DNA of 64,000 nt from positions 66,015,464-66,079,463 of the forward strand of contig NC_089224.1 in NCBI RefSeq assembly GCF_963924675.1, in the 5' to 3' direction. A program made the position numbers and the translations under genes. Position 1 is the first letter of the stretch. Each line of letters starts with the position of its first letter. Below are positions 38,774 to 51,640 of this stretch, in pieces. The notes under the pieces were generated by a model. It was not told where the DNA came from, did no database searches, and saw only the letters and a program-made list of their open reading frames with translations. The stretch comes from Phocoena phocoena (taxonomy: Eukaryota > Chordata > Mammalia > Artiodactyla > Phocoenidae).

Positions 38774-39229
38774 CTGTAAAAGAAAAATAAAAAAAAAAAC
38801 ATTACTTTGCCTTTCTACAGAAACATACTGCATGACTATTAATATAACCTCATTGTGAAGCAAATTTCCAAGAATAAAAAAAAGAAAACATAAAACTCTC
38901 ATAAATGTCACACAGTAATCAAGAATGTATTCTCATAATCTTGAAATAACAAATTAAAAAACAGAAACAGAAGCTCTTAAATCAACAGTGGAACTTTAGT
39001 TATCTATTTGGTAGAAGGCAAAGGGGTTTTCTGGCTTGTATCATTTCCAAAACTTACGAGGCCTGACTTCAGTATCTGTAGGGCAAATCCAATGCAAGTC
39101 AAGAATTGTAGCTTCCTAAGTAGGACTTGATATGGTCTAGTTTGTTACCAAAAAACACACATACAGCAACACATTGGACTGAGATGTAGGAAAAAAATTG
39201 TTCATTCAATAACTACCCTAACAAAATTA

Positions 39230-39560
39230 TTATTATTATTTTTGGATTTTCCCTTCTACCTTTCCTCATATGCATATGTATTTTAAAATATAATTTTATA
39301 TTCTGCTCTTATATCTTAAGAATTACCCCACAGTTCTATATAATCTTTAAAATAAACATTTTAAATGGTCAAATAGTTTTCATTCAGTAGCTATCCTGTA
39401 ATTTAATGACCTTTCCCCCTGTAATTAGACATTTTAGGTTGCTTCCAAGTTTTTGCTATTCTAAAAGAATTCTGAAACAAAAATCTTTGTGCTTATAACT
39501 TCTGTTTGTACTACTACTTAGGATAAGTTTCCAAAAGACATATTACCAGGTGAAATACTT
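39230..39560 (-). mobile_element. Old LINE-1 trace, minus orientation
   Basis: 'TTAGGTTGCTTCCAAGTTTT' and 'TATTACCAGGTGAAATACTT' resemble reversed old L1 3' sequence. Heavily decayed. Confidence 0.5.
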
Positions 39561-40374
39561 GGATGGCTCTTGATACACTAGACCATTCCTTTTTGAAATA
39601 TAAACAGAAGTAAAAGGAATATGAGCTTTTTGTTGTTGTTTTAAAACTGTTCAAAGCTTCAGTGCAATTATAAACTATGTCACGCGAGAGTTCCACCTAT
39701 TTCTCAGGTTGCTCTAATTTAAGTTTAGATTGAATTTCTCAGGTAAGTTTTTAATAAGCAGCTCTGATATTACTGATTACACTCCTATTTTTCAATTTAT
39801 CTACTGTTTTATAATAAAATTAGGTCACTTGCTAGTTTTTATTAACTTTAAAATGTCTTTCCTGTGGTAGGACTGATCATTCATTTACTTTAGAGATGTT
39901 AATCTCAACAAAACCAGAGCCCAGCTCATATGTCTCAACTACTTAGATGGATTTAGTTCCTAAATACCACAATACATTTTCTTTCCAACAGCAATGTACT
40001 ATTTCTAAAATTTTATTTGATAAGGAAAATAAATTCCTTTTTAATGGAAATACTATATAGTGATAATAAATACTTGCATTTTACAATCAATTTTATTTCA
40101 GACCAGTAACTTCACTCTGTAAAATAATCTGAAGTGATACCAAGGTTTATGACTGCTTTAAAAAATGATTTATTGACTATTTTCTTTCAATGTGCAGGAA
40201 ATCTATGTCATTAAAAGAATATTTTAATGCAACAGCCAGTTATTTCTGCAGTTCTAGATCCCTTCTCTTCTGAAATCAGTAACGTTTTGTTCATACAATA
40301 AGTCAGGATACCTGTAGTGTAAAAGAAGGCAAAATATTGCTCTAGGTAATTTAAACTACTTTGTAGAGCACTTG

Positions 40375-40545
40375 TTTCTCAGAGTAGGGTCCCTAACTGC
40401 AACATCATCATCATTTGGAACTTGTGAGAAATATAGATTCTTAAGTCTCACCCCAGACCCACTGAATCAAAAACTCCAGTGGGGCAAAGCAATGTGTTTT
40501 AACAAGCCCTCCAGGGCACACTAGAGTTTAAAAACCACTACTGTA
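40375..40545 (+). mobile_element. MER5A-like hAT relic
   Basis: 'CACCCCAGACCCACTGAATC', 'AACAAGCCCTCCAGGGCAC' and a 3' 'GTTTAAAAACCACTAC' follow the MER5A layout. Confidence 0.8.
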
Positions 40546-42284
40546 GAGAACTTACTGTATTAAGCCAAATTTTCATTTACTAAATTTAAAACCCCTCCTT
40601 ATTTAAAACTGCCTACCTATATTCCCATATATGTCTATATATAAGGGGAATTAAAATTTTCTTCAGAAAAGAGGAAGTTACCTTACAACTGAATCTTGAC
40701 AAAGTTTCTTAAATAAGGGCCATCTCTTAATCTCTTTATTTTGAACAACAAAGTCGTATTTGTAAAGATATCTTAGTCTGAAACAACCTCAATCAATGGT
40801 ATATATGGATGCTTAAAAAGATCATCTGATAGAATCATTAAAAAAGGTAGCAAAATTTTACTATCAATTTAATAAACATTCCTAGGAAAGGACTGAACAT
40901 TGCAGGCGTTGGATCATTATAAAGCAAGTTTTCAAAAGATCACTTGAAAAAGAAATATGGTAACTGGTTAAGTTATGGCTATCATATAACCTAGAGATCC
41001 AACAAAAAAACACCTGCTTTAATATAGTCAAGTAGGAATCTCGTCTGAGATAAAACTTCCAGTCACACATGGATTTGGAAAGTGCTGTATCTGAAACAAC
41101 TAAAATGTAAGTAAACACGATGTGCTCTGGAAAACTGTGCTAGATAACTCAAAAAATAGTTCTCGTGATGACAAAAAGTCACCGATGTCAATAAGCCATG
41201 TGAGAAGTTTGAACTGTCTAATGAAATGTGAGAGCAAAATGAAGAATTTATAAATTAAAATATTTCAGGTAACATGTTATTTTAAAGGTGTGTAACTAAA
41301 TTGAAAAATTAAATATCCTAAGAAGAAATTTGCTTATTTCATGTACTTACCTTAAAGTTTACAAATTGATATTAGCCTAAAAAAATCTTTTTTTTTTTTG
41401 GACTGTTATTGAGGAAATGGAGTATTGTCTTAAATTTGAGGTGACTTTATTTTCTGGCATACTGAATAAGCTGGGCTTCTATATTCATCCTAAAAGCCTT
41501 AGGTGGTCCATTGCTAACAGATGAAGAAGGCATTAAGTGAGGGTCATCAAATAAATATGGAAAAAACTAATTAGGAAAGGACAAGGCAGCTGTCATTTGG
41601 GATAGAGAGCAGAGTGGTAAGAAACAGTGCTATGCTACACATGCAACCTTGTTATGGGATTAAATTACGTGAGGGCTGACTTTTTTTTAAATGTGGGTGA
41701 AGGGAGGAGACTAAAGAAGTTTTAAGAAATAATAAAAAGTAGAATGAAAAAAGGAATGAGGTTTCTCACATAGCAGATTTTTCAAACAATAAAAGTTACT
41801 CCTTTAAAATTTTTGCTACACATTTCACTTACTAATTAAACAGTATATGAAAAACCTCATTACTTTCCCTTGAAGACTGTAGTTCATCACTATGAAAATC
41901 AGCTAGTGTTGGTTAAAACACACCCACAGGAGCCTCCAGGCTACTACTACATAGTACTTAGTACTACTACTAAGGTTAAGTAGTGTGTTTTCTTTCTCTA
42001 TATGAGTTCCTGTGCTTTTATATTTCTGCAAAGTTTATCTTATTTTATAAAGTTTTTATGTCTTCTCTACCATCTCAAACTATGGCTTCTCTCTGCTGTC
42101 ACTCTATCCAAAATTTGTAGGAGACCAGGGGCCATGTGTATCATGTCCATGGCTAAATCTCAACTGGTTAGCCTCAGTACTTGGCATACAGTAAATACTG
42201 AATAAACATATGCCACCGTTTTTTCACCCCTTAATCTTCAGTTATTTTGTGTGAAATAACAATAATGATAATAATAAAAGTCAT

Positions 42285-42400
42285 CCTCATAAAAACTACC
42301 ATTTATTGAACACTTCTCCTGAATCAGGCAGTGTGTTAAGTGAATTACATATATTTTCTACTTCAATTCTCACAAAGATCCTGTATTATGTTAAATAATA
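42285..42400 (-). mobile_element. MIR fragment, minus orientation
   Basis: 'CTACCATTTATTGAACACTT' then 'TCAATTCTCACAAAGATCCT'. Only the 3' part of MIR is kept. Confidence 0.7.
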
Positions 42401-42429
42401 TGAAACTGCCAATATTCAATGTTTTGTTG

Positions 42430-43330
42430 TTTTTTTAAAATAAACCTTTTATTTTAGAGTTGTTTTAAATTTACAGAAAAGTTCTTAAGAATAGTACAGA
42501 GAATTTCTGTATGGCCTGTACCCAGTTTCTCTTATTATTAACATCTTATATTATTACAGTACATTTGTCACAACTGATGAAGCATTGATAGATTAGTATT
42601 GGAAGTCTATACTTTATTCAGAATCACTTCGTTTTTACCAAACGTCCTTTTTGTATATCAGGGTCCCACCAGGATATCACATTATATTTGGTTGTTATAT
42701 CTCTGTAGGCTCCTCTTGGTCCCTTAGATATACCTTGTTTTTGATGGCCTTGACAGTTGTGAGAGTACTTATTGGGTATTTTGTATGATATTTTTCTCAT
42801 GGTTAGACTAGGGTTATGGGTTTTGAGGGGACCACAGAGGTAAAGTGCCATTTTCATCATATATCATGGGTACATAATATCAACATGACTTGTCACTGTT
42901 TATGTTGACCTTGAATACCTGGCTTAGGCAGTATATGCTAGATTCCTCCACTGTACTTTTTGGGAAAAGGTTACACTTTAAGGAGTGAAGATATATGCTC
43001 CATCTCTTTGAGGGGAGTTACCTAGATAAATTATTTGGAATTTTTCTGTATTGGGAGAGTTGTCTATTATCTCTTATTTGTTTGTTTATTTGAGCATTTC
43101 TTTTATCAGTATGGACTTATGGATATCCATTTTCTACTTTGGGGTATAATCCAATACTATGTTATTTTATTGTTCAAACTGTTCCAGCTTTGGCCAATGG
43201 AAGCACTTCCTTACTTTCTGTCTCTCAAAGATGTTCCAGGCTCATTTGGTGTATTTCCCGGCTTGGTCCTAGAATCAGCCATTTCTCCAAAAAGCCCAGC
43301 TCCTTTTATTAGAGAATGGTGTTAGAAACC
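42430..43330 (-). mobile_element. Old LINE-1 3' UTR relic, minus orientation
   Basis: An extended match to the reversed 3' UTR of old L1s as I remember them: 'TTTATTTTAGAGTTGTTTTA', 'CTCATGGTTAGACTAGGGTT' and 'TAGAATCAGCCATTTCTCC'. There is no coding sequence. The open frames in it are accidental. Confidence 0.6.
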
Positions 43331-43394
43331 AGGATCTGAAAGTTTGGATTTAATCATTTCCGATTTACAAAAAGAACAATTTTATATGGTACAA

Positions 43395-43500
43395 CCCAAT
43401 GTTACCTCAGTTTTACAGAGGAGGAAACAAAAGCTGGGAGAGATTCAGTAACCTGCTCAAGGTCTCCAAGCTCAAAGTGTCTGAACCAAACATCAAATCT
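43395..43500 (-). mobile_element. MIR fragment, minus orientation
   Basis: 'CAGTTTTACAGAGGAGGAAA' followed by 'AACCTGCTCAAGGTCTCCA' matches part of the MIR core. Confidence 0.7.
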
Positions 43501-44313
43501 GCACAAAGTAAAGTTACCAATTAAATTTAAATCAATCTTTACTTTGAGTAAAGAATATGAATCATTGGAGCTTGGTGTCAGCTCTTCTAGCTGCTCAAAG
43601 ATGTTTTGCTTACTCTATGTTCACAGACTGAGGGAAAAATAGGACATTATTATGAAGTCAACCTCTTTCATCAATTAATTCACCAATTTTCAAAGCAAAT
43701 TCAAAGCAAAAAAAAAAAAGTACCATTTTTTTTCTAGAATCAGCTGGGTTTTTAAACTATATGCATCACATACTATAATCACAGATCAGCTCAAAAACTT
43801 ATTCTTGCCCTTGTTTTTCTTCCTAAGACTGCGACACCTATAAAGTGAACTACTGATATGTTACAACATCTTTTAGCAGTTTATAAAATACAGCCAAAGA
43901 TCATTCAACGATTCCCAAAGTTACTGCAGAAGAAATGTACCAACAATTAAACATAAAATGTTGAGTATTTGATTTGTGAGAACTTACAGCATTAGATCAG
44001 TTTATTTCCAAAGTTGTTTGTTTTTTGCTCAAAATGGACTCATGACTCTGTCTTTACATGTCAATCTTACCAATACAAATTAAAATTTACTAGAACACAT
44101 ATCTACAATGGGTTTCTTAAAAATCAAGGTTTCCTTTCTACTCATCCAGCACAAAACTTACTAAATCATCTTACTAGAATAGCTTCAAGATTAACTATTA
44201 ACATCACTGAAGTCAGATTTATGGAGCAATTTCCCTTCATAAGACCAAACCACACACAATCAAAACACAGTTTCAACAGAATCATTTAAAAAAAAAAATC
44301 ACCTAATTCAGAT

Positions 44314-44520
44314 TTTTTTTTTTTTTTTGGCGGTACGCGGGCCTCTCACTGTTGTGGCCTCTCCCGTTGCAGAGCACAGGCTCCGGACGCGCAGGCTCAG
44401 TGGCTATGGCTCACGGGCCCAGCCGCTCCGCGGCATGTGGGATCTTCCCGGACCAGGGCACGAACCCACGTCCCCTGCATCAGCAGGCGGACTCTCAACC
44501 ACTGCGCCACCAGGGAAGCC
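44314..44520 (-). mobile_element. CHR-type tRNA-Glu SINE, minus orientation
   Basis: Full length and close to the other 200-bp copies (GCGGTACGCGGGCC on the plus strand). A perfect 11-bp duplication CTAATTCAGAT lies at 44303-44313 and 44521-44531, marking a fairly recent insertion. Confidence 0.96.
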
Positions 44521-44534
44521 CTAATTCAGATCTT

Positions 44535-44670
44535 TTATTTCACAGCTATGGAAACTAAAACTCCTGAGAAGTTAAAGGTCTTGTCCAAGGCAACTGCTAG
44601 TTAACTGATGAAACAGGACTAAGATTCATATATCTTAAGAACTAGGTTCTCTCTTCACCACTAAACTGCC
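44535..44670 (-). mobile_element. MIR fragment, minus orientation
   Basis: 'TTTCACAGCTATGGAAACTA' and 'TTGTCCAAGGCAACTGCTAG' resemble the MIR core. The CHR SINE has landed at its edge. Confidence 0.6.
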
Positions 44671-44989
44671 ATATAGAATATACAATGAATTATATGTGTT
44701 TGTGTATATACATTATGCTAGTAAGAATCTTTTTTTGTGGGAGGATTTTAAATTCCTCTGTAATGATGAGGAATCTGTGAACATAAATAAAAATGGTACT
44801 CCCACTTCTCTATTACACTCATTTCTTTTTCACTGAATTTAATTATTTTCAGTGCCCAGTCTGCAAACTGAGTATCTATTGTATACCAGGCACTAAAGTG
44901 TTAGAGGCTAGGGAAACAAGGAAAAAAAAAAAAGACATGGTCTCTACCCTTAAGAAAGCGCTCAGTTTTAGGTTTATAGTACCTTCCTA

Positions 44990-46556
44990 AAAGTCTCCTT
45001 TGTTGATTCTTCCTCATCTCGCAAACTCTAGAACAGCGCTGTCCAACAGAAATATAATGTGAGTCATACATGTGAGCCATATATGTAATTAAAAATTTTC
45101 TAACAGCTACATTAAAAACAAGTACAAAGTAATATATTGTATTTAATTAATATACCCAAAATATAATTTCAACATGTAATCAATATAAAAATTACTAATA
45201 AGAAAGATATTTTACTTTTGGGGGTACTCAGTCTTCAAAATCTGATGTGTAGTTTACACTTACAGCACATCTCAATGGAGACTAGTCATATCTCAAGGGC
45301 TCAATAGCCACTTGTGGCTAGTGGCTACTATACTGAACTGTGCAGCTCTAGAAACCTGTAGTGTCCCAGTGCTTAGTCTTTGGACTGGTTCTCTTCTAAT
45401 ATCTATACCCACTACTTTGGATATCTCAAACAATCTCATGGCTTTAAATACCATACATTTTCCAGTGATTCCCAAATTATATCTGGCCTAGAACTCTTGC
45501 CTGAACTCTAGATTCATACACAACTGCTTGGACACAAACCTAACATGTCCCAAACTGACCTCTTGACTTCCAACCAGCACCTGCCCCCTCACGCACTTAA
45601 ATCTGCTCCTCTTCCAGACATCCCCATTTCAGTAAATAGCAACTCCAACCTTTCAGTTGCTCAGGCCAAAAACCAGAGTCAATCTTGACCTTCTTCATTC
45701 TCTCACATCCAATTTATCATCTGTGTCTTTAAAATCAGTTTATTAAATACAGTCAAAGCTTACATAGTTTATAAAATACAGTGAAAATCTTACCTGCTTC
45801 ACACCACTTCTAGTGCTGAGCTTTATCTACCTCAGTCACCATCATCACTCACCTAAACTACTGCAACCACTTCTTAACTTCCTAACCACTCCCTGCACTC
45901 CTACAGTCTACTTTCCACACAGGAATCAGAGTTTTAAAACAAGATATTGTCCCTCCTAACCTTGAAAACCTTCAATGACTTTCTATCTCACCCCAAGTAA
46001 AAGTCAAAATTTCTTATTGCTGTCTTATTGACAGCAGCTTATGAAGATCTACAAAGCCCAGTGAGATCTGGCCCATCACTCTCTGGCCTCATCTCCTGTT
46101 ACTCTCTCTCTCATTCATGCTACTCCAGCTACCCTGGCTTCCTTGCTGTTCCAGAATAACCAGGAACACTTCAGTCATGAATGAGGGCTTTTCCACTTGC
46201 TGTTCTCTCTACGTGGAATGTTCTTAGCCCAAAACTGACAGAGATTGATCCCTGGCTTCATGGCGGTCTTTGCTCAAATGTAGCCTATTAAAACTGCAAT
46301 ACCATCCATTCCTTCCATTCTCTTACTGGTCTTCCCTACTTTCCTTTCCCACTTTTTCTCCATAGGATTAAGCAACACTTGATCTACCATATATTTCACT
46401 TATTAATGTCCTTATTGTTTTTCTTCCTCTACTAGAATAAAAGTTCCATAAGGACAGAGATTTTTGTTTGTTTTGCTCATGGTTCTATTCCCAGTGCCTA
46501 GGACCTAGCATAGAGTATACAGTTAATCAATAAATATTTGATGAATGAATGAACAA
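44990..46556 (+). mobile_element. L2 LINE 3' segment, plus orientation, split by a hAT element
   Basis: 'GATTCTTCCTCATCTC' precedes the insertion. 'CCCAGTGCTTAGTCTTTGGA' and 'CAATCTCATGGCTTTAAATA' follow it, then 'CATGTCCCAAACTGACCTC', and the L2 3' end is 'CAATAAATATTTGATGAATG'. About 1.25 kb of L2 is present, long for such an old element. It has no open frame. Confidence 0.85.
45034..45345 (+). mobile_element. hAT-type non-autonomous DNA transposon (MER3-like) nested in L2
   Basis: The terminal inverted repeats are imperfect: CAGCGCTGTCCAACAG at the start and CTGAACTGTGCAG at the end. An exact 8-bp duplication CTCTAGAA lies at 45026-45033 and 45346-45353, the size expected for hAT transposases. 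It has no coding capacity. It is the same family as 20609-20910, in the opposite orientation. Confidence 0.88.
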
Positions 46557-47671
46557 ATGTTGTCAAGTATTATTTGGGTTAAATGAGATAACATATAAAG
46601 TTGTAGTATGGTCCCTGGCATAGAGTAGCCACTCATAAACATTAGTCTACTCCCTAACCACTGTGGAGCTTTCCATGAAAGAAAATCAGAATTCTAAAAT
46701 TTGTAAATTTTTAAAGCTGTCTATCTCATCCTATCCTTTCTCACTCTTTACTCTAAATATCTGATCATTATCAGTCAAAAGACAATTTAAAAAAAATAAT
46801 AGAGGTTACCTAAATTTAATAAAACTAGCTACAAATTTAAAATTCAGTGGGTATTATAAAACACTAACGTGGAATTAAAATTCACAGAAAATTGAAGTAT
46901 TGTTTAAGTCATCTTTAAAGATAAAGAGCTATAATTTATGGCTCTTTCCTATAGGAAATTTTAAATGAATTCACAATGTTCAACAGGACTTCACTTTTAT
47001 TTATCTACAATTTGTATCCTGCTTTCCTCCAGGAAAATTTGTGTTAGTCTAAAGAACCACCAATTTTTAAAAACCATACATACTGTTTAAATGAAAATTT
47101 TAAGAAATGAACCTGACCTGAATTTTAATATTTCTATAAAGTATTCTGTGTTTAAAGCGACAACAATCAGAATTAAAGAACTTAAGATACTAATAAGATG
47201 TGGTCCTTCTCCAAAATACTGAGTGCCAGAGACTTCAAATGATTTGCCCACAGAGGTCACAAGGTGACTAAACTAACAGTTTGTGACCTTGAATGCTCAC
47301 TTTTACACTTTCTACTGCACTGCAGTGCTTCTCAAATATACTAACCAACACTTTACAATACAACCAATTATGCTGCTTCCTTCTACCCCCCTAAAAAAGG
47401 AAGATAAAAGCATGTATCAAATGGTATACTGTAATTCAACATGAAAATTTATATTTCAGGCAAGAATTTTAGGGAGAACAAACATAAACATGCAAAAAGG
47501 GGCAAAGTGTATATTAGAACTGTCATGGAGATATTATAAAGAAGAAATAAGTTTAAGATGCCATGAATATGTGATTTATATTTCACTTTTCAAAAAGCTA
47601 ACAATTCATGTGGCTTATATGTCTTCAGAAATTTGGGCAATTTCATTTTATCACTGATGAGAATGACGTAC

Positions 47672-47738
47672 CTCACGTTCCACGCAGTGGTAAAGTCTGG
47701 GTTTAGAAGTAGCAGGGTGCATGTGACATCTATCAATT
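47672..47738 (-). CDS. PTAR1: PTAR1 coding exon 3
   Basis: This 67-bp exon is easily missed because another frame is open across it. It is flanked by a pyrimidine-rich acceptor (TTTATTTTAG) and a GTACGT donor. With the G from exon 2 it reads E-LIDVTCTLLLLNPDFTTAWNV and ends in AG, the first two bases of an Arg codon. The segment PDFTTAWNVR is the first visible PPTA (protein prenyltransferase alpha-subunit) repeat motif. These motifs are paired helices that in known complexes wrap around the beta subunit. Exon length, phase (1 in, 2 out) and sequence all agree with exons 2 and 4. Confidence 0.95.
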
Positions 47739-48306
47739 CTAAAATAAAGAGAAGTCATATTAAAAACAAACAGTCCTACCCTTGAAGGTGTGGCTTCTCT
47801 TTCTTTTAAGGTCCTCTTCATTTTATATACATATATCACATTATACTTATATCTCATGTCATAGTAATTTTAATGATAACTTTGTTCTAAGCTGTCAGAG
47901 ACACAAAGATTATCTTCAGATACAAAGACATGAAGATTTTCTTCTACTTATGATAAGTATAACTTTTTAAAAGTTGACACTGAAACCACTTTAGAATACG
48001 TCTATAAAGAATAATCAAACTAAGCTATTCATTCTTTTAGTAGTTTTTGGCACAAAAAAACACAATTTCTCTACCACTATTCATTTAATTTCACAAATAT
48101 TTCAAGAATTGACTACGTGCAAATTTTCAAAAAGAAAATCACATATAATCCAACTTAGTTAACAATTCATTTACATTCCCCTGCAAAGATTCTTTCTTAC
48201 ACACATTTTTACAGTTATAGCAATGATAAATGCACGATTTTGTTCTATGTTTTTTACTCAACATTATTACATATGCATTCTCCTATATTGCTACAGTATG
48301 CGTTTT

Positions 48307-48510
48307 TTTTTTTTTTGCGGTACGCGGGCCTCTCACTGCTGTGGCCTCTCCCGTTGCGGAGCACAGGCTCCGGATGCACAGGCCCAGTGGCCATGGCTCA
48401 CAGGCCCAGCCGCTCCGCGGCACGTGGGATCCTCCCAGACCGGGGCACGAACCCGCGTCCCCTGCATCGGCAGGTGGACTCTCAACCACTGCGCCACCAG
48501 GGAAGCCCTG
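48307..48510 (-). mobile_element. CHR-type tRNA-Glu SINE, minus orientation
   Basis: Full length. The duplication CAGTATGC(G/A)TTTTT lies at 48294-48306 and 48511-48523 with one mismatch. The 181-codon frame running across it is SINE-derived and not a gene. Confidence 0.95.
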
Positions 48511-49179
48511 CAGTATGCATTTTTAACAACTGCATAACAATCCTTCAGTTTAATATATTATCATTTATCTTCTTTAGGCTGTTTCCTGTTTTGTTTTTAC
48601 TCTTATGGATAATATTACTACAAACATTTTTAAGCATACTTTTTGTCTCAGAGATTATTTTCTTTGGATATTTTTCCAGGAGTAGAACTACTATGTCAAA
48701 CAATACAAATATCAGTATGGCTCCCACTAAGCACTTCCAAATTGTTCTCCAAATGGACTGTATCTATTTACATCGCCAAGAGTAACGTGAGTGTACTTAT
48801 GTCCCTGTAACTTTGACCTATGTAAGTATATTTTTGAAAATGAATGTGGCAGATAAAAAAATTGTACTTTGTTTCTGTTTTAATTTACATCTTTAATTAC
48901 AATTATTAATACAAACATTTTTTGATTTTGTTTACTATTTTCTATTTTCATTGCATAGTCTATTCATATTCATTAGCTATGTATCTATCATGGTCTTGAA
49001 TAAGCTCCATAAGCCTATATTTAATAAAACAAAGTCAGTAATATTTAGATATATCGCCTTCATTTTATTAAAACTGAAAAAAAGAATTTTAGGATTAAGA
49101 TGATCAGCCTAGGGCATAAAACTAAATTACAGTAACCTCTACCAAGCTCATATTAAATGCTAAGTAAATAAAATAATAA

Positions 49180-49375
49180 AAACTGTTATAATTATTTGGC
49201 ATTATTATGTATCAGGCACATTATTTTATTTACATTATTTCATTGAATTCTCATAATCATAATCCAAGATATTTGGAAAGGGACATCTAGAGAGTTCAAG
49301 GAATTTGCCCAGTCACCCAATTAGTATGTGCAATGACAGTGCCTGACTGCTTTTAATAACTCAGTTATACTGCAG
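49180..49375 (-). mobile_element. MIR SINE, minus orientation
   Basis: 'ATTATGTATCAGGCACATTA' and 'AATTTGCCCAGTCACCCAAT' mark a decayed MIR. Confidence 0.7.
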
Positions 49376-50269
49376 TTGAAATGTCTGTCTACAATAAATA
49401 ATTGGGACACTCTCTGTTTAAGTAAAAGATAAACTTTTAAAAATCTAAGAGTAAATACACATAAGTGCATCCCTATAGTCATCTTAAAATATTTTAGTGA
49501 ACATGAAAATCAATTATTCAATTCTCAACCATCTCAATAAGAGATTAACATTTATTGTGAGCCTATGATTTCATTACTACTGAATATATTATAACATTTG
49601 ATAAATGAGCAACAAAAGGTAGGATTAACACACATTTATTTTTGAACTTTATCGTCCTCATTACAAGCATCATGAAATGTCTATATTACAAACATACTAT
49701 ATAATATCAACGTATATATTATATAATGTCAATATGTCTATAAAGAACAATCTAATAAACCGCTTCCTTCTTTTACTTTTAGTAGTTTTGGGCACTAATT
49801 TAACATTTACCAGGGAAATTAAATACAATTTTCTATACCATTATTCCTTTAATTCCAAAATATACCAAGTACTGACTATGTGCAGAGATTAAACTGGGCC
49901 CACAGGACTGAGAGAATGGATATTATGAGAAATGCAAGATCTGATCTTGCCTTCTAAAAGGTTAACCTTTAGTTGGAGAGAATATGTAAACAATTATAAG
50001 GCAAACTAAAATAACTGTGAAGTAGAAACATATACCACATTTTGGGGACCACCAAAGCAGCTGCAATTAATTCTTACTGGAGTACCCAGGGAAGACTATA
50101 AATGAGTAAGACAGTAAAGGGCACTACAGACTGTGGAAAAAAGTATGAGGAAAGGTAAAGAGGCAGGGAACTTCACACACAGTATGCTCTCAAAAGATTA
50201 TGGGTACCCTGAGCGTGACTAAAGCTGAGGGTGCTGGAGAAATGTACCTGGAAAACAGAATCTGGTCCC

Positions 50270-50530
50270 AATGTCCTTGTCAGCCTGGCTTTCCATTACT
50301 TTCCCTTCATGTGCTACATTCCACCTGAACCAAACATCCCCCATTCCCTAAACATACTGCCCATCTGCCTACCTTTTCTTCTCTGGCTATAACTCAGATT
50401 TACCTGCTTCCTATTCTCTCTGCCAGAAATGTCCTCCTATCCCTGAATTTAAAAGAAAAAAAAAAGCATCTTTCTCTATAAAGGCCTTCCTGACCTACAT
50501 GGTTGAAAGCAATCTTTCATCTCTATGTTC
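50270..50530 (+). mobile_element. L2-like fragment, plus orientation
   Basis: 'CTCTGCCAGAAATGTCCTCC' and 'AAGGCCTTCCTGACCTACAT' are typical of the L2 3' region. Confidence 0.6.
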
Positions 50531-50699
50531 TGTGTATATCTTACTTTGTTACTGAACTTATATAAATATTATCCTCTTGATGAGACTGTATTTTTTGGAT
50601 GCAGGTCCTCTCTAATACACCTTCAAATTAGCCATTCATTCATCAAAGATGAAAAAACTATGGCCTCTTCCCAAAAGAAATTCCAAGTCTGCCCACATC

Positions 50700-50920
50700 A
50701 CAGAGAAGTGGTAAGAGCACAGGCCTTAAAGCCATTCTGCCTGGGTTCAAATCTCAACTTCTCCACTTACTGCCTACATAACTTAATGTCTTCGAACTTC
50801 AGTTTCCTTATCTATGAAATGGGGATCATAACATCAACCTTAGTGTTGTAAGCAATGAGATTCATCCCATTTCTCCATAGCTGTTTGACACACAGTTTGA
50901 CTAAATAAATACTTGTTCAA
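50700..50920 (+). mobile_element. MIR SINE, plus orientation
   Basis: It starts 'AGTGGTAAGAGCACAGGCC', with the core 'CTGCCTGGGTTCAAATCTCA' and 'TTCAGTTTCCTTATCTATGA'. Nearly complete. Confidence 0.88.
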
Positions 50921-51429
50921 CTAAACACCATTACTACTTATCAAGAAATGAATATTCTCAACATCAATTAATCAAAGAAGTCAGAAAAAATGAGGCAGTT
51001 GTTCTTATTGCAAAGCTGTCTAAATTTCTAAACTTGTGTAATGAACAATAACAAAAAACCACTTGGTTATTAAGTGGCTGTATGAAAATGTTTGTGCATG
51101 ATGGGAAGGCCTCTGGAATTTTTTTTTTAAGTCCACAATTTTTCAAAATCCATTACACTTCCCAGATAATGAGATAAACTGGTATTTAGTTTCTTGGACT
51201 CTCCCTTTCTGCATTAAAAAAAATGTGTATTTGACCAATCATAGTTGCTATTTGTTTGTACTTCTAATGCAACTCTCCTTCCCCACCCATAAATGAAGAG
51301 GAGTTCATCCTCCACAAGATACTTGTGTATAGCAGCACAAGGCAAAAACTAACACAGAAAATACTGAAGTCCCCACTTTTCACTTTGTGGATGTGTGAAG
51401 AGCACTTCTTTTACTGGAGGGTCTCCCCC

Positions 51430-51640
51430 TAGCAAGGCAACAGCAGCTGTTGGGTCAGAGCCCAGCTCTACTACTGACTGGGAAGTTCCGAGGCACATCA
51501 ATCTTTCTGTGTCTTAGTGTCCGCCTCATACGTAAAACTGAGCTAATAATAGTACTACCTCATGGGTGTATTAAATGATTCATACCCGTGAATTGTTAGG
51601 ACAATACCTGACACACAGCAAGCACGCAGTGATAACTCCT
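51430..51640 (+). mobile_element. MIR SINE, plus orientation
   Basis: 'CCAGCTCTACTACTGACTGG' and 'AATAATAGTACTACCTCATG' match the core. It is more diverged than the copy at 50700. Confidence 0.8.

Larger units (their letters stand above)
38774..47671 (-). other. PTAR1: PTAR1 intron 3
   Basis: The borders are GTACGT and TTTTACAG. It holds an old L1 trace (39230-39560), a MER5A-like element (40375-40545), an L1 3' UTR relic (42430-43330), MIR pieces (42285-42400, 43395-43500, 44535-44670), a CHR SINE (44314-44520) and an L2 with a nested hAT element (44990-46556). 46560-47660 and 40550-42280 show nothing recognisable. Confidence 0.85.

Noticed and set aside
47651..47857. Open frame of 68 codons on the minus strand
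   Set aside because: It overlaps PTAR1 exon 3 in another frame and crosses both splice sites. The real exon is the 67-bp piece at 47672-47738.
48240..48785. Open frame of 181 codons on the plus strand
   Set aside because: Its central part is the translation of a CHR SINE in reverse (GTRASHCCGL/LRYAGLSLLW-type text seen over every such copy), with L1- or AT-derived ends. It is not a gene.
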